Shown piece after piece: positions 1 through 8,587 of a stretch of DNA of 64,000 bases. How positions within the stretch are numbered: position 1 is the stretch's first letter; each line of letters starts with the position of its first letter. Both the position numbers and the translations under genes were made by a program. The notes under the pieces were generated by a model, which saw only the letters and a list, made by a program, of their open reading frames with translations, had not been told where the DNA came from and did no database searches. The DNA lies in NCBI RefSeq assembly GCF_002914585.1, contig NZ_PDDM01000016.1, forward strand, positions 1 through 64,000, written 5' to 3'. Source of the DNA: Pseudanabaena sp. BC1403. GTDB lineage: Bacteria; Cyanobacteriota; Cyanobacteriia; Pseudanabaenales; Pseudanabaenaceae.

Positions 1-93
1 CCAGCCGTGAATGTGGACTGTTTGGCTTCGTATATGGTTAACCAGTTTGCCGAGTTTGAGAAATCCATGACGCTTTTTGGGGATTCTATATAG
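1..93 (+). CDS. 3' end of an unidentified gene (partial)
   Basis: The window opens inside a reading frame that runs for 30 codons from base 1 to a TAG at 91-93. The visible C-terminal residues end in MTLFGDSI. I do not recognise the family from so short a piece. It reads in the same direction as purN and stops 43 bases before it, so the two could be co-transcribed. Confidence 0.45.
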   Translation, partial: PAVNVDCLASYMVNQFAEFEKSMTLFGDSI

Positions 94-136
94 TAGACTT
101 GTGTCTGCGTTTTTTGTTTAGAGGCATCGAAGATTT

Positions 137-718
137 GTGAGTGTAAAGGTGTTGGCTGTATTAGCTTCAGGAAGTGGCAGTAATTTGGAGGCGATCGCTA
201 AAGCGATCGTAAATGGAGAACTGAAAGCTAAAATCGCAGTTGTCATCTATAACGAGCCTGATGCATTTGCCCGTCAACGCGCCGAAAAGTTTGGTATTCC
301 TGCAATTTTAGTCAATCACCGAGACTATAAATCCCGTAAAGCTCTCGATCTTGCGATTATCAATATTCTCAAACAATACAATGTCGATCTTGTGATCATG
401 GCAGGCTGGATGCGAATTGTCACCCAAGTTTTAATCGATGCTTTCCCAGAGCGAATTCTGAATATTCATCCCAGTTTATTACCAAGCTTCAAAGGTATTC
501 ATGCGATCGAGCAAGCCTTTAACTATGGGGTCAAGGTTACAGGCTGCACCGTACATTTACTCAGCCTCGAAGTCGATAGCGGTAAAATCCTCAAGCAAGC
601 TGCCGTTCCTGTATTTCCTGACGATACTCTAGATGATCTCCAAAAGCGTATCCAAGTTCAAGAGCATATTATTTATCCAGAAGCGATCGCAGAATATAGC
701 GATCGCTTCATTAAATAA
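137..718 (+). CDS. purN: Phosphoribosylglycinamide formyltransferase (GAR transformylase)
   Basis: This cytosolic enzyme of de novo purine synthesis transfers a formyl group from 10-formyl-tetrahydrofolate to GAR. The 193 residues match the usual PurN length. The phosphate-binding loop LASGSGSN lies at residues 9-16. The catalytic triad known from the family is visible as N109 and H111 in ILNIHPSLLPSFKG and D147 in LEVDSGK. Translation starts at GTG 137, which places MSVKVLAV directly before the first beta strand; no strong ribosome site is seen. A long palindrome follows the stop codon directly. Function is near certain. Confidence 0.95.
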   Translation: MSVKVLAVLASGSGSNLEAIAKAIVNGELKAKIAVVIYNEPDAFARQRAEKFGIPAILVNHRDYKSRKALDLAIINILKQYNVDLVIMAGWMRIVTQVLIDAFPERILNIHPSLLPSFKGIHAIEQAFNYGVKVTGCTVHLLSLEVDSGKILKQAAVPVFPDDTLDDLQKRIQVQEHIIYPEAIAEYSDRFIK

Positions 719-769
719 AACCAAAAAAGGAGAAGCGGCGCGATGCACCGCCTCTCCTTTTTTGGTTTT
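717..769. terminator. Long palindrome after purN, likely bidirectional terminator
   Basis: The arms begin aaaaccaaaaaaggaga and are complementary over about 25 bases with one or two mismatches, around a GC-rich centre. One arm ends in a T-rich tract and the other begins with an A-rich tract, so transcripts from either strand would carry a hairpin followed by U residues. It starts immediately after the purN stop and lies upstream of murE. Confidence 0.75.
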
Positions 770-838
770 GATGTTGTCACAAATCAAGATTTCGTGTCAG
801 AATTCTGGGATATTTTGTGCTTGAAGGATCGAGAAATT

Positions 839-2329
839 ATGCGTTTAGGACAATTGCTAGCGTTGGCAGGGTATCAAAATTCTCAGCCTGAACTAGATGA
901 GCTAGAAATAAAGCGTGTAATTACAGATTCACGGGCTTGTCAAGCTGGAGACTTATTTATCGGGATGACAGGAACACAGGTGGATGGTGGCAAATTTGCA
1001 CCACAGGCGATCGCGCAGGGAGCGATCGCAGCCATCGTCTCCCGTGAGGCTTTTGGTAATTTATCTGAGCAAGATCAGTTACAGGCGATCGCAGTTGACG
1101 ATGTGGTTGTCGCTTGCAGCCAAATTGCAACAGCATTTTATGACTATCCTGCTCAAAAACTAAAGTTGGTAGGCGTAACAGGAACAAATGGCAAAACGAC
1201 CACCACGCACTTAATCGAGTTTTTACTGCAAACCCAATATGCATCGGCTTTATTTGGGACACTTTATACCCGTTGGGCTGGCTATTCTAAGACCGCAAGC
1301 CATACCACTCCTTTTGCAGTGGACTTACAGGCGCAACTTGCCGATGCGATCGCCGCAGGTTGTGATGCTGGATTGATGGAGGTTAGCTCCCATGCTTTAG
1401 ACCAAAGGCGTGTATTGGGTTGCCCCTTCGAGGTGGCGGTATTTACCAATTTGACCCAAGATCACTTGGATTATCACAAAGACATCGAGACTTATTTTCA
1501 GGCAAAGGCTTTGCTATTTAGCGATATTTATTTGCAAGGTAGAGCGATTATTAATTTGGATGATCCCTTTGGACAGCGTTTGGTGCAAATGATCAGTGAC
1601 AAACCAATCTGGACTTATAGCATTAGCAATTCTCAAGCTGATTTTTACACTGAAAACTTGACCTATTTGCCCAATGGCGCAACGGGAAAATTACATACAC
1701 CACAGGGATCGATCGCTTTTACCTCACCACTAGTAGGTCAGTTTAATGTCGAGAATATCTTGGCAGCGATCGCTACGGCTCTGCATATGGGGATGAGCTT
1801 GGCAGAAGTGGTCAGCCGCCTGCCAGAATTTAAAAATGTACCTGGACGTGTAGAACGGGTGCAAGTCAGCGACGATCAAGATGTGACGGTCGTGGTGGAC
1901 TATGCTCATACCCCTGACAGTCTCGAAAACCTATTAAAGGCGATGCGTCCCTTTACCCAGCGTGAATTAATCTGCGTGTTTGGTTGTGGAGGCGATCGCG
2001 ATCGCACCAAGCGTCCGTTAATGGGTGGGATTGCCGCTAGACTAGCCGATCGCGTTTATGTAACTTCTGACAATCCCCGTACTGAAGATCCCCAGCGAAT
2101 TTTGGATGATGTCGTAGTTGGAGTTAACGCTGATATAGGTGATAAACCGATGACTATCGAAAGCGATCGCCATAAATGCATCCAAACAGCCATTGCGAAA
2201 GCTCAATCAGGCGATACAATTCTGATCGCTGGAAAAGGTCATGAAGACTATCAAATCATTGGGCGAGAAAAAATCCATTTTGATGATCGCGAAGAAGCTC
2301 AATCAGCTTTAATCTGTCGCCAAAAATAA
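839..2329 (+). CDS. murE: UDP-N-acetylmuramoyl-tripeptide synthetase MurE
   Basis: This ATP-dependent ligase adds the third amino acid to UDP-MurNAc-L-Ala-D-Glu during cytoplasmic peptidoglycan precursor synthesis. The Mur-ligase P-loop GVTGTNGKTTTTH is present, and DNPRTEDP contains the DNPR signature that, in the family, marks meso-diaminopimelate as substrate. The frame is open from 743, but those extra 32 codons run through the palindrome behind purN, so I place the start at ATG 839 (MRLGQLLALAGYQ), giving 496 residues. The ribosome site is weak. About 950 bases of gene-poor repeats follow. Confidence 0.93.
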   Translation: MRLGQLLALAGYQNSQPELDELEIKRVITDSRACQAGDLFIGMTGTQVDGGKFAPQAIAQGAIAAIVSREAFGNLSEQDQLQAIAVDDVVVACSQIATAFYDYPAQKLKLVGVTGTNGKTTTTHLIEFLLQTQYASALFGTLYTRWAGYSKTASHTTPFAVDLQAQLADAIAAGCDAGLMEVSSHALDQRRVLGCPFEVAVFTNLTQDHLDYHKDIETYFQAKALLFSDIYLQGRAIINLDDPFGQRLVQMISDKPIWTYSISNSQADFYTENLTYLPNGATGKLHTPQGSIAFTSPLVGQFNVENILAAIATALHMGMSLAEVVSRLPEFKNVPGRVERVQVSDDQDVTVVVDYAHTPDSLENLLKAMRPFTQRELICVFGCGGDRDRTKRPLMGGIAARLADRVYVTSDNPRTEDPQRILDDVVVGVNADIGDKPMTIESDRHKCIQTAIAKAQSGDTILIAGKGHEDYQIIGREKIHFDDREEAQSALICRQK

Positions 2330-2462
2330 GACTTCTAAGCGGCTTCAATTCTAAATGTCTAAATAATTTAGAGTCATTGCACTCGCCGCAAAAAGGACTT
2401 TATACAAAGTCTCACCTTCTTAATCTCTTCCTAGAGAATAATCCCAAAACATAAAATGCTTA

Positions 2463-2507
2463 TAGCAATTCTCATTATAAAAATCGGTTTCACAATGAGA
2501 GTTGCTG
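2463..2507. repeat. Short copy of the cagcaattctcattat inverted-repeat family
   Basis: The left end agcaattctcattat and the right end aatgagagttgct are imperfect inverted repeats around a 16-base core. The same ends bound the longer elements at 26750-26880 and 38793-38933. This copy has no obvious flanking duplication and looks like a decayed or minimal member. Confidence 0.6.
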
Positions 2508-2508
2508 A

Positions 2509-2602
2509 AATGGTTACGTCATTTTGTGCTTTTAAAACCCTTACTGGGTTTAGTTTTTAATTCACAAAAGTGTGACGACACTTTTGTGAATTGGTATAAT
2601 TG
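2509..2602. repeat. Dispersed repeat ending in gtgaattggtataatt (family B)
   Basis: It contains cattttgtg, an internal hairpin around aaacccttactgggttt, and a second hairpin ttcacaaaagtg/cacttttgtgaa before ggtataatt. The same order of blocks occurs at 31357-31464, 58112-58219 and, more diverged, 54815-54918. The left third of this copy is altered, apparently by the neighbouring repeat. Confidence 0.7.
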
Positions 2603-2664
2603 GTGGTGAGGTGCTAAGCCAACTACCAACACTAACTCTTAAGCACTTGTGCAAAATAAATTAC

Positions 2665-2713
2665 CCAATCCTGTAAAGCTGCGCCCCTGCGGGGCGCAGC
2701 TTTACAGGATTGG
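2665..2713. terminator. Perfect 23-bp palindrome with GC core
   Basis: The arms ccaatcctgtaaagctgcgc... are perfectly complementary over 23 bases with a 3-base loop. It stands alone in the gene-poor stretch after murE. It resembles the gene-end palindromes elsewhere in the window but lacks a flanking T tract, so its terminator role is uncertain. Confidence 0.55.
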
Positions 2714-2763
2714 ATGTGTAACTAATTATATACATCTACTTACTGGGTATACTAAGCCCAATA

Positions 2764-2812
2764 AGAGTTTTAAATTTTAAAAATAGCATTGCCATTTTCA
2801 AAATTGGTATTA
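2764..2812. repeat. AT-rich palindromic repeat (family C), forward copy
   Basis: The block begins agagttttaaatttt and ends aaattggtatta. A reverse-oriented, clearly related copy lies at 38528-38569. Its ggtatta end resembles the ends of family B, so B and C may share a common ancestor. Confidence 0.55.
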
Positions 2813-3287
2813 TGATTTGGGGACATACAATAAAAAATAAGAATAGTGCGATCAACAAAACCTGCAGCACCAACTCTTGGGATCACTTATTTCTTTGGGC
2901 TAATACTAGGTGAGAATACTAGGCAAAAACACGTAAGGAGTATCGGTTATGATGCAAAAGGAAGTATATTCAGAACCAACCTGAGCTTATAAACTTAAAT
3001 TTAATTCATATTGGGGTTGGCAGATATCTTTTTTACAGTACTTTATAAATGAATATGTACACATTTGTATTCCAAAAGACTATCTCAGTAAAGTTTTTGA
3101 ATTTTGATCGTGCCTATGGCAAGATTAAACTTGTAATAGATCTAAAAATGGCTACACCACTTTTAGATCTATATAGGTTCTGTATAATTTAGTCTTCTAA
3201 ACATCGAGATTAGCTGTATCAATTAAATATCACTAGTCCGTAAATTCAGAGTATTTCGACATCAAAATTTTAGGAAGAAGTAGATCA

Positions 3288-6200
3288 ATGGGTTCGCAAA
3301 TCGCCCCCAAACCTAAGTTGTTAGTTATCGATGATGAGCCCGATAACTTGGATTTACTATTTCGGACTTTTTATCGAGATTATCAAGTTTTGCGAGCCAA
3401 TAGTGGCATGGAAGCATTGGAATTGCTCGATCTTAGAGGAGAGGTCGCAGTAATTATCTCCGATCAAAGAATGCCAATGATGACTGGGACTGAATTTTTG
3501 AGTCAAATGGCAGTTAAATATCCCGACACAATGAGGATTATTTTGACTGGCTATACTGATGTTGAGGATTTAGTTGAGGCAATTAATACATGCAAAGTTT
3601 TTAAATACGTCACCAAGCCTTGGGATGAAGCAGAACTCAAAAATGTAGTCAGTCAAGCCATTGATACTCACAATGTTCTGCGAAATCGTACTGCTGAGTT
3701 ACGCCGCACCCTTCGTCAACAATCGCTCCTAAATGCGATCGCTTCATCTGTGGATAGTGCAGCACCATATCGGGAAATTATCGCGTCGATCGCGGAATCG
3801 ATCGCCCGTAATTTTGATGTTTCAGCCAGTGTCTTACGTCTATCTGAGACTAGAATTCTCTCAGAAGAATATTATTCTTATTACAGTCAACCGATCATTT
3901 CTTTACCAAAGCTATCTAAGATTCTCACCTTGCAATCGCAGATTGTCTCAATTAATAATATCGAAGACGATCAGCGTGTTTCTGAAACTGATAAAGCTAT
4001 ATATGCTGAAGCGAATATCAAATCAGTTCTATTTGTTCCATTTCAAGTTCAGAAAGAATGCTTGGCAATGCTAGCTCTCTATCACTGTGACAGTCCTCAT
4101 TTGTGGAGTAGCGATGAATTAGACTTAATTGAGTTAGCATCTGATCAAGCCGCAATCGTCAGCTCTCGTGCCAGAGCCTATGATCGCATTCAAGAACTTG
4201 CTAAAAGAGAAGCCTTACTTAATACAATCACAAGTACAATCCGCTCCAGCCTTGATCCTCAGGAGATTTTTGCATCAATTACCCAGCAATTGGGGCAAGC
4301 CTTAAATTCTGAAAGCTGCGCTTTATCTTTATGGACAGAAGGAGATCATCACTTGCGATGTGTCGGGTTACATTTGCTTAATCCTAAGGAAGACGCTTAT
4401 AGCAGGTCAAATCCTCATGAACCGATATTACCGCAATCGAGTGCGAATATATCGGTTAATCCAGTCTTTCAAGCTTTAATTGAATCAAAGCAACCAGTGG
4501 CAATCTCGGATTTGCATGAAAATCCAGAATGGAATATGGGTGAATTGCCATTAGATTCAATTGCCAGATCGCTGCTCATGGTTCCATTACTGTCTGAGGG
4601 CAAGATTATTGGCAGTATTTCCATGCGTCAAAATAGTCTGCCACGACAATGGCAACCTGAAGAGGTATCTTTGGTTCAAGCCGTGGCAGCTCAAGCTGCG
4701 ATCGCAGTGCAGCAAGCTAATCTCTTTCAAAAAACTCATCAACAAGCACAGCAACTTCTTGAACTTGATCGTCAAAAAACCGAATTCTTTCAAAATCTTT
4801 CCCATGAATTCCGTACCCCACTCACACTCACCATTGGCCCATTAGAAGCATCAATCGAGAAGTCCCAACCACTGCCAATTGAGCAATCAGTGATTGCTTT
4901 ACGAAACTGTCGTCGGTTGCTACGTCTAGTTAATCAACTACTAGACATCCAACGCCTTGATGCTGGAAAAATGCAAGCTTGTTTCCATCCTTGTGATCTT
5001 GTCGAATTTACCCGCCAGACCATTGATGCTTTTCGTCCCTATTGCGATCGCAAAAACATCCATCTTTTTAGCCAGTTTAGCAATTGCCCAGAAATCTACC
5101 TAGACTTAGAGAAGTTTGACAAGGTGCTGTACAATTTGCTATCCAATGCGATGAAATTCACACCTAGCAACGGTAGTGTTACTGTTAATATTTCTACTGA
5201 TGCAGATGGCAAACATTGTATTCTCAGTGTGCAAGATACTGGAATAGGGATTCGACAAGATCAAATTCCATTTCTCTTTGAACGTTTTCGCCAAGCTGAA
5301 GGTTCTGTCAATCGTAGTTATGAGGGCAGTGGCTTAGGTTTATCACTGGTCAAAGAATTGGTGGATCTACACGGGGGCAAAATTTCTGTGACCTCAGATT
5401 ATGGTCATGGGACAACGTTTATGATCGCCATTCCCACAGGTAAAAAGCATTTGCCCCCAGATCAAGTTACCAACGCACCTGCAAATCTCCAAATATCAAG
5501 AGCGTCAGTCGAACTAGCGGATCTAGAAACTGATTTGAGCTTAGAAGAAGATATATTCATTAATGATAGTGAACAAGAAGAATCACCGCAGACTCCTACA
5601 AATAAAATCTTAATCGTTGATGATAATCGCGATCTGCGGGGATATTTACGACGAGTTCTCAATCAGGCTGGCTATAGTGTGATCTCAGCGCATAATGGCG
5701 CTCATGGCTATACTCAAGCTCAAGAACATTGCCCTGATCTAATCGTCACCGATTTGATGATGCCTCAAGTCTCTGGTTTAGATTTAATTGCGATGATTCG
5801 CAAAAACCCTCAATTGTCGGGGACTCCGATGATTTTGCTGACAGCCAAAGCTAACGAAGAGACTCGAATTGAAAGTACAGAGATGGGCGCAGATTCCTAC
5901 TTAGCTAAGCCTTTTAATGATCGCGAATTGTTAGCAGAAGTTCGGAATTTATTGGCTCTCAAGACCAATGAGCGGCGCGTTGCCCAACTCAATCTCTATT
6001 TGACTGAGTCAGTTCTTAAGCGCTTTCTCCCACCTGGTCTAGTTTCCAAAGCTGCGACAGGTGAACTGAGCCTTGATTTGCGTCCTGAGCCAAGAATGAT
6101 CACAGTTCTATTTACAGATATTGTCGGATTTACTTCCCTTGCCAATACCTTGCGATCGCGGCGAGTTTCGGAACTTCTGAATCAATACTTGGGCGCAATG

Positions 6201-6644
6201 ACTGAAGCCATTTTTTCTAATGGTGGCACAGTCGATAAGTTTATCGGTGATGGCATTATGGCTCTCTTTGGTGCACCCGAAGATTGTAGTCCCAATGAAC
6301 AAGTACGCCGTGCCGTTCTGACTGCTAAACATATGCAGCGATCGCTAGCCAAGCTAAATGAGCAATGGGCAACTCAGGGCATTCCCCAAGTCAAGTTTCG
6401 CTGCGGAATTCATCAGGGCACAGCCGTAGTTGGTATGTTTGGCAGCGCTGAGAGATCAGACTACACCGCAATCGGCCCCACAGTAAATATCGCTGCACGT
6501 ATCCAAGCAGCGGCGGAACCTGATTGCATTCTTGTCTCGGCTGCGGTTGCTGATTATCTCAATGATGAGGAGCTGCGTAAGTGTGAACCTCTCAAACTTA
6601 AAGGCATTGATGAAACTGTCCTCACCTTTTTTGTTGATAGTTAA
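3288..6644 (+). CDS. cyaC: CyaC-type hybrid sensor kinase / adenylate cyclase
   Basis: This multidomain signalling protein is expected to make cAMP under control of a phosphorelay. In order it has: an N-terminal receiver (D15, D16; phosphoacceptor D59); two GAF-like sensor regions (roughly 140-300 and 310-485); a histidine-kinase core with H506 in LSHEFRTPL; an ATPase domain (about 600-720); a second receiver (D778, D779; phosphoacceptor D822); and a class III nucleotide cyclase (about 935-1118). The cyclase metal aspartates are D944 (LFTDIVGF) and D988 (FIGDGIMALFG), with K984 in the substrate-specificity region. This order and length match cyanobacterial CyaC, so cAMP is more likely than cGMP. 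ATG 3288 follows ggaag. No membrane segment is visible. A palindrome follows the stop. Confidence 0.9.
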   Translation: MGSQIAPKPKLLVIDDEPDNLDLLFRTFYRDYQVLRANSGMEALELLDLRGEVAVIISDQRMPMMTGTEFLSQMAVKYPDTMRIILTGYTDVEDLVEAINTCKVFKYVTKPWDEAELKNVVSQAIDTHNVLRNRTAELRRTLRQQSLLNAIASSVDSAAPYREIIASIAESIARNFDVSASVLRLSETRILSEEYYSYYSQPIISLPKLSKILTLQSQIVSINNIEDDQRVSETDKAIYAEANIKSVLFVPFQVQKECLAMLALYHCDSPHLWSSDELDLIELASDQAAIVSSRARAYDRIQELAKREALLNTITSTIRSSLDPQEIFASITQQLGQALNSESCALSLWTEGDHHLRCVGLHLLNPKEDAYSRSNPHEPILPQSSANISVNPVFQALIESKQPVAISDLHENPEWNMGELPLDSIARSLLMVPLLSEGKIIGSISMRQNSLPRQWQPEEVSLVQAVAAQAAIAVQQANLFQKTHQQAQQLLELDRQKTEFFQNLSHEFRTPLTLTIGPLEASIEKSQPLPIEQSVIALRNCRRLLRLVNQLLDIQRLDAGKMQACFHPCDLVEFTRQTIDAFRPYCDRKNIHLFSQFSNCPEIYLDLEKFDKVLYNLLSNAMKFTPSNGSVTVNISTDADGKHCILSVQDTGIGIRQDQIPFLFERFRQAEGSVNRSYEGSGLGLSLVKELVDLHGGKISVTSDYGHGTTFMIAIPTGKKHLPPDQVTNAPANLQISRASVELADLETDLSLEEDIFINDSEQEESPQTPTNKILIVDDNRDLRGYLRRVLNQAGYSVISAHNGAHGYTQAQEHCPDLIVTDLMMPQVSGLDLIAMIRKNPQLSGTPMILLTAKANEETRIESTEMGADSYLAKPFNDRELLAEVRNLLALKTNERRVAQLNLYLTESVLKRFLPPGLVSKAATGELSLDLRPEPRMITVLFTDIVGFTSLANTLRSRRVSELLNQYLGAMTEAIFSNGGTVDKFIGDGIMALFGAPEDCSPNEQVRRAVLTAKHMQRSLAKLNEQWATQGIPQVKFRCGIHQGTAVVGMFGSAERSDYTAIGPTVNIAARIQAAAEPDCILVSAAVADYLNDEELRKCEPLKLKGIDETVLTFFVDS

Positions 6645-6662
6645 GTTATAACTGCCGCTATT

Positions 6663-6699
6663 AATAGAAAAGGGGGCGCTACGCGCCCCCTTTTCTATT
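6663..6699. terminator. Palindromic terminator between convergent genes
   Basis: The sequence aatagaaaagggggcgc pairs perfectly with its inverted copy around a 3-base loop. A/T tracts lie at both outer edges. It separates cyaC from the convergent ictB-like gene and slightly overlaps the end of the latter, so it can serve both. Confidence 0.8.
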
Positions 6700-8038
6700 G
6701 TTTGATTTTGATCGGAGCTATATAAAAACTGCTGATGATCGCGATCGCTAGCCACCATAGTAATTGCACTTGAGGTCGATACCAAACCGTATCGACTAAG
6801 CCATGTGTCATCATTCCCGCGATTGTGGCGATCGCGGCGATAACCCATAAACCACTAGCATCGCGATCTCTTCTCAAGCGATTAAGTGCAATCCACGCTT
6901 GGCGAAAGATGGAGAAAATCAGCCATCCATAGCAAATTACGCCGATAATTCCCGTTTCAACTGTGATCTCTAATGGGACTGAATAAGTCCCCAGAGCGCT
7001 GTAGCCCGATCGCTGATAGAGCGGATAAACTAGGTTAAAAGCTTTATTCCCTGGGCCAATTCCCAACAGTGGTTTGGCTGCGATCATATTCAATACAGCC
7101 TGCCAGACATTGACCCGAAAGGCGTTACTGCTATCTTCGGCTCCAAAAATACTGCCAACCCGCTTACGCAATGTCGGTACGAGAATAGTCCCTAATGCGA
7201 TCGCACCTGCGGTTCCGCTGAAAGTAGCTGGCAAAGTCCAATTTGGCAAACGCTTGCCCCACCAATAAACTAATAGCAGTACTAGTGTAAAAGCTGTGGC
7301 AGCAAGTCCCATCAGTCCACCCCGACTCTGAGATTGAATAATACAAAATGCACCCATAACTGCCGTAAGCGCACTTAAAGCTTTCATGCCCCAATTGCGC
7401 CAGTAAATCGTGGCAACTATACCCAATGGCAAAGCTGGCATCAAGTATCCTGCAAATAAATTGGGATTGCCAAGAAAGCTGTAGACACGGGTGATTCCTG
7501 CGCTTTCGGAGGTAGGATCAGTCCATGTGGCGAGTTCGGGAGCACCGAGATACCATTGATGCACTCCATAGGCACTGGCTACCAAAGCTGTGATTAGATA
7601 AGTTGCGATCAAAATCGAGCGCCAACCCAAGCGCATCAATCGACTTAGTGACACAAAAGCAATCATATAGATGGTTAGCTTTACCATGCCGTCCATTGCC
7701 GCGACACGCACAGACGATAGTAGCGTGGCAATAAGTGCGATCGCCCAATAGCTGATCAAAGGCAAATGAATCGGTGTCCAAATTGGTACTGATTGATCCT
7801 CGACACCACGCCGATCACTAAGCCACATCATCAACCATGCGATCGCTACAGCCGCCCCAATTACCCCAGTTTGAGCATTTTCTAAAAAAGGTAAAGTGGC
7901 GATGAGAATCACCAACAAACCGCCCAAAAATTTCGCACCTAATAAGCGGCTGCCATCGCGCCATGCCTGTAATGGGCTAATTAACTGCAAAAATTTATTG
8001 TAGACATGGAGAAATGGTAGTTTGAGCTTGGAATACAT
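6695..8038 (-). CDS. ictB: IctB-family membrane protein (O-antigen-ligase-like)
   Basis: This 447-residue integral membrane protein has about ten hydrophobic segments and the layout of the O-antigen ligase/WzyE superfamily. SQSRGGLMG and the periplasmic-loop motif GIGPGNKAFNLVYPLY are characteristic of the cyanobacterial IctB subfamily. IctB was named for inorganic carbon accumulation, but whether it transports bicarbonate itself is disputed and a glycan-ligase role is possible. It starts at ATG 8038. It is convergent with the cyclase gene and divergent from the TPR gene at 8146. Family assignment is strong, biochemical role uncertain. Confidence 0.82.
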   Translation of the reverse strand: MYSKLKLPFLHVYNKFLQLISPLQAWRDGSRLLGAKFLGGLLVILIATLPFLENAQTGVIGAAVAIAWLMMWLSDRRGVEDQSVPIWTPIHLPLISYWAIALIATLLSSVRVAAMDGMVKLTIYMIAFVSLSRLMRLGWRSILIATYLITALVASAYGVHQWYLGAPELATWTDPTSESAGITRVYSFLGNPNLFAGYLMPALPLGIVATIYWRNWGMKALSALTAVMGAFCIIQSQSRGGLMGLAATAFTLVLLLVYWWGKRLPNWTLPATFSGTAGAIALGTILVPTLRKRVGSIFGAEDSSNAFRVNVWQAVLNMIAAKPLLGIGPGNKAFNLVYPLYQRSGYSALGTYSVPLEITVETGIIGVICYGWLIFSIFRQAWIALNRLRRDRDASGLWVIAAIATIAGMMTHGLVDTVWYRPQVQLLWWLAIAIISSFYIAPIKIKQ

Positions 8039-8145
8039 ACAGGGAGAATTAACTGGTTATGGATAGCGCAAAAATATTAGGTCTAAGAGACCTCACACCT
8101 TGTATCTTAGAAGAAAAGCACAGGCATTAATTATTTTTTAAAGCA

Positions 8146-8469
8146 ATGACGGATAAACTTGACTCCGCAGAAGCCTATAACGATCGCGGCATGGAACGTG
8201 CCGAAAATGAAGATTTTGCGGGTGCGATCGCTGATTATACCGAAGCGATCACCATCGATCCCAACTATGCCGAGGCATACTACAACCGTGCCTACGATCG
8301 CTCTGAAATCGAAGACTATGCTGGTGCGATCGCAGATTATAACAAGGTGATCGAACTCGCTCCCGATGCTGCGCCTGCCTATTTTAATCGTGGCTTAGCC
8401 AAAGCAAAACTTGGTGATACTGAAGGGGCAAATGCCGACTGTGAATATGCCAAAACTTTAGGGATATAA
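8146..8469 (+). CDS. Small TPR protein
   Basis: The 107-residue protein is made almost entirely of three tetratricopeptide repeats (around residues 8-40, 41-74 and 75-107). Each has the typical pattern of paired helices with A at position 20 and P at position 32 (AIADYTEAITIDPNYAEAYYNRA). No signal peptide or membrane segment is visible, so it is probably a cytosolic protein-binding module. Its partner cannot be inferred from the neighbours. A long palindrome starts right after the stop. Confidence 0.8.
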   Translation: MTDKLDSAEAYNDRGMERAENEDFAGAIADYTEAITIDPNYAEAYYNRAYDRSEIEDYAGAIADYNKVIELAPDAAPAYFNRGLAKAKLGDTEGANADCEYAKTLGI

Positions 8470-8524
8470 AACCCAAAAAAGATTAGAGGCGGTACAAAAC
8501 GCCGCCTCTAATCTTTTTTGGGTT
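8470..8524. terminator. Palindromic terminator with aacccaaaa arms
   Basis: The arms aacccaaaaaagattagaggcgg pair perfectly with their inverted copy around a 9-base loop. The descending arm contains a T tract. It starts one base after the TPR gene's stop. The outer arm aacccaaaa recurs in several other palindromes of the window. Confidence 0.8.
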
Positions 8525-8587
8525 GGGGAGCGTAACATTTAGTTACAATAGGTTACTGACTAATTGCCAAAGCGCCACCAAATTCCT

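Larger units (their letters stand above)
2330..3287. other. Gene-poor interval between murE and the cyclase gene
   Basis: No convincing gene is seen in these 958 bases. They hold the four repeats listed separately. They also hold an 11-codon open frame at 2949-2984, preceded by a good ribosome site (aaggag), which reads MMQKEVYSEPT then stop. The last 250 bases are AT-rich and presumably contain the promoter of the following gene, but I could not single out promoter boxes with confidence. Confidence 0.6.

Noticed and set aside
743-838. N-terminal extension of murE
   Set aside because: These codons translate the palindrome behind purN and do not match MurE; the ATG at 839 starts the conserved part.
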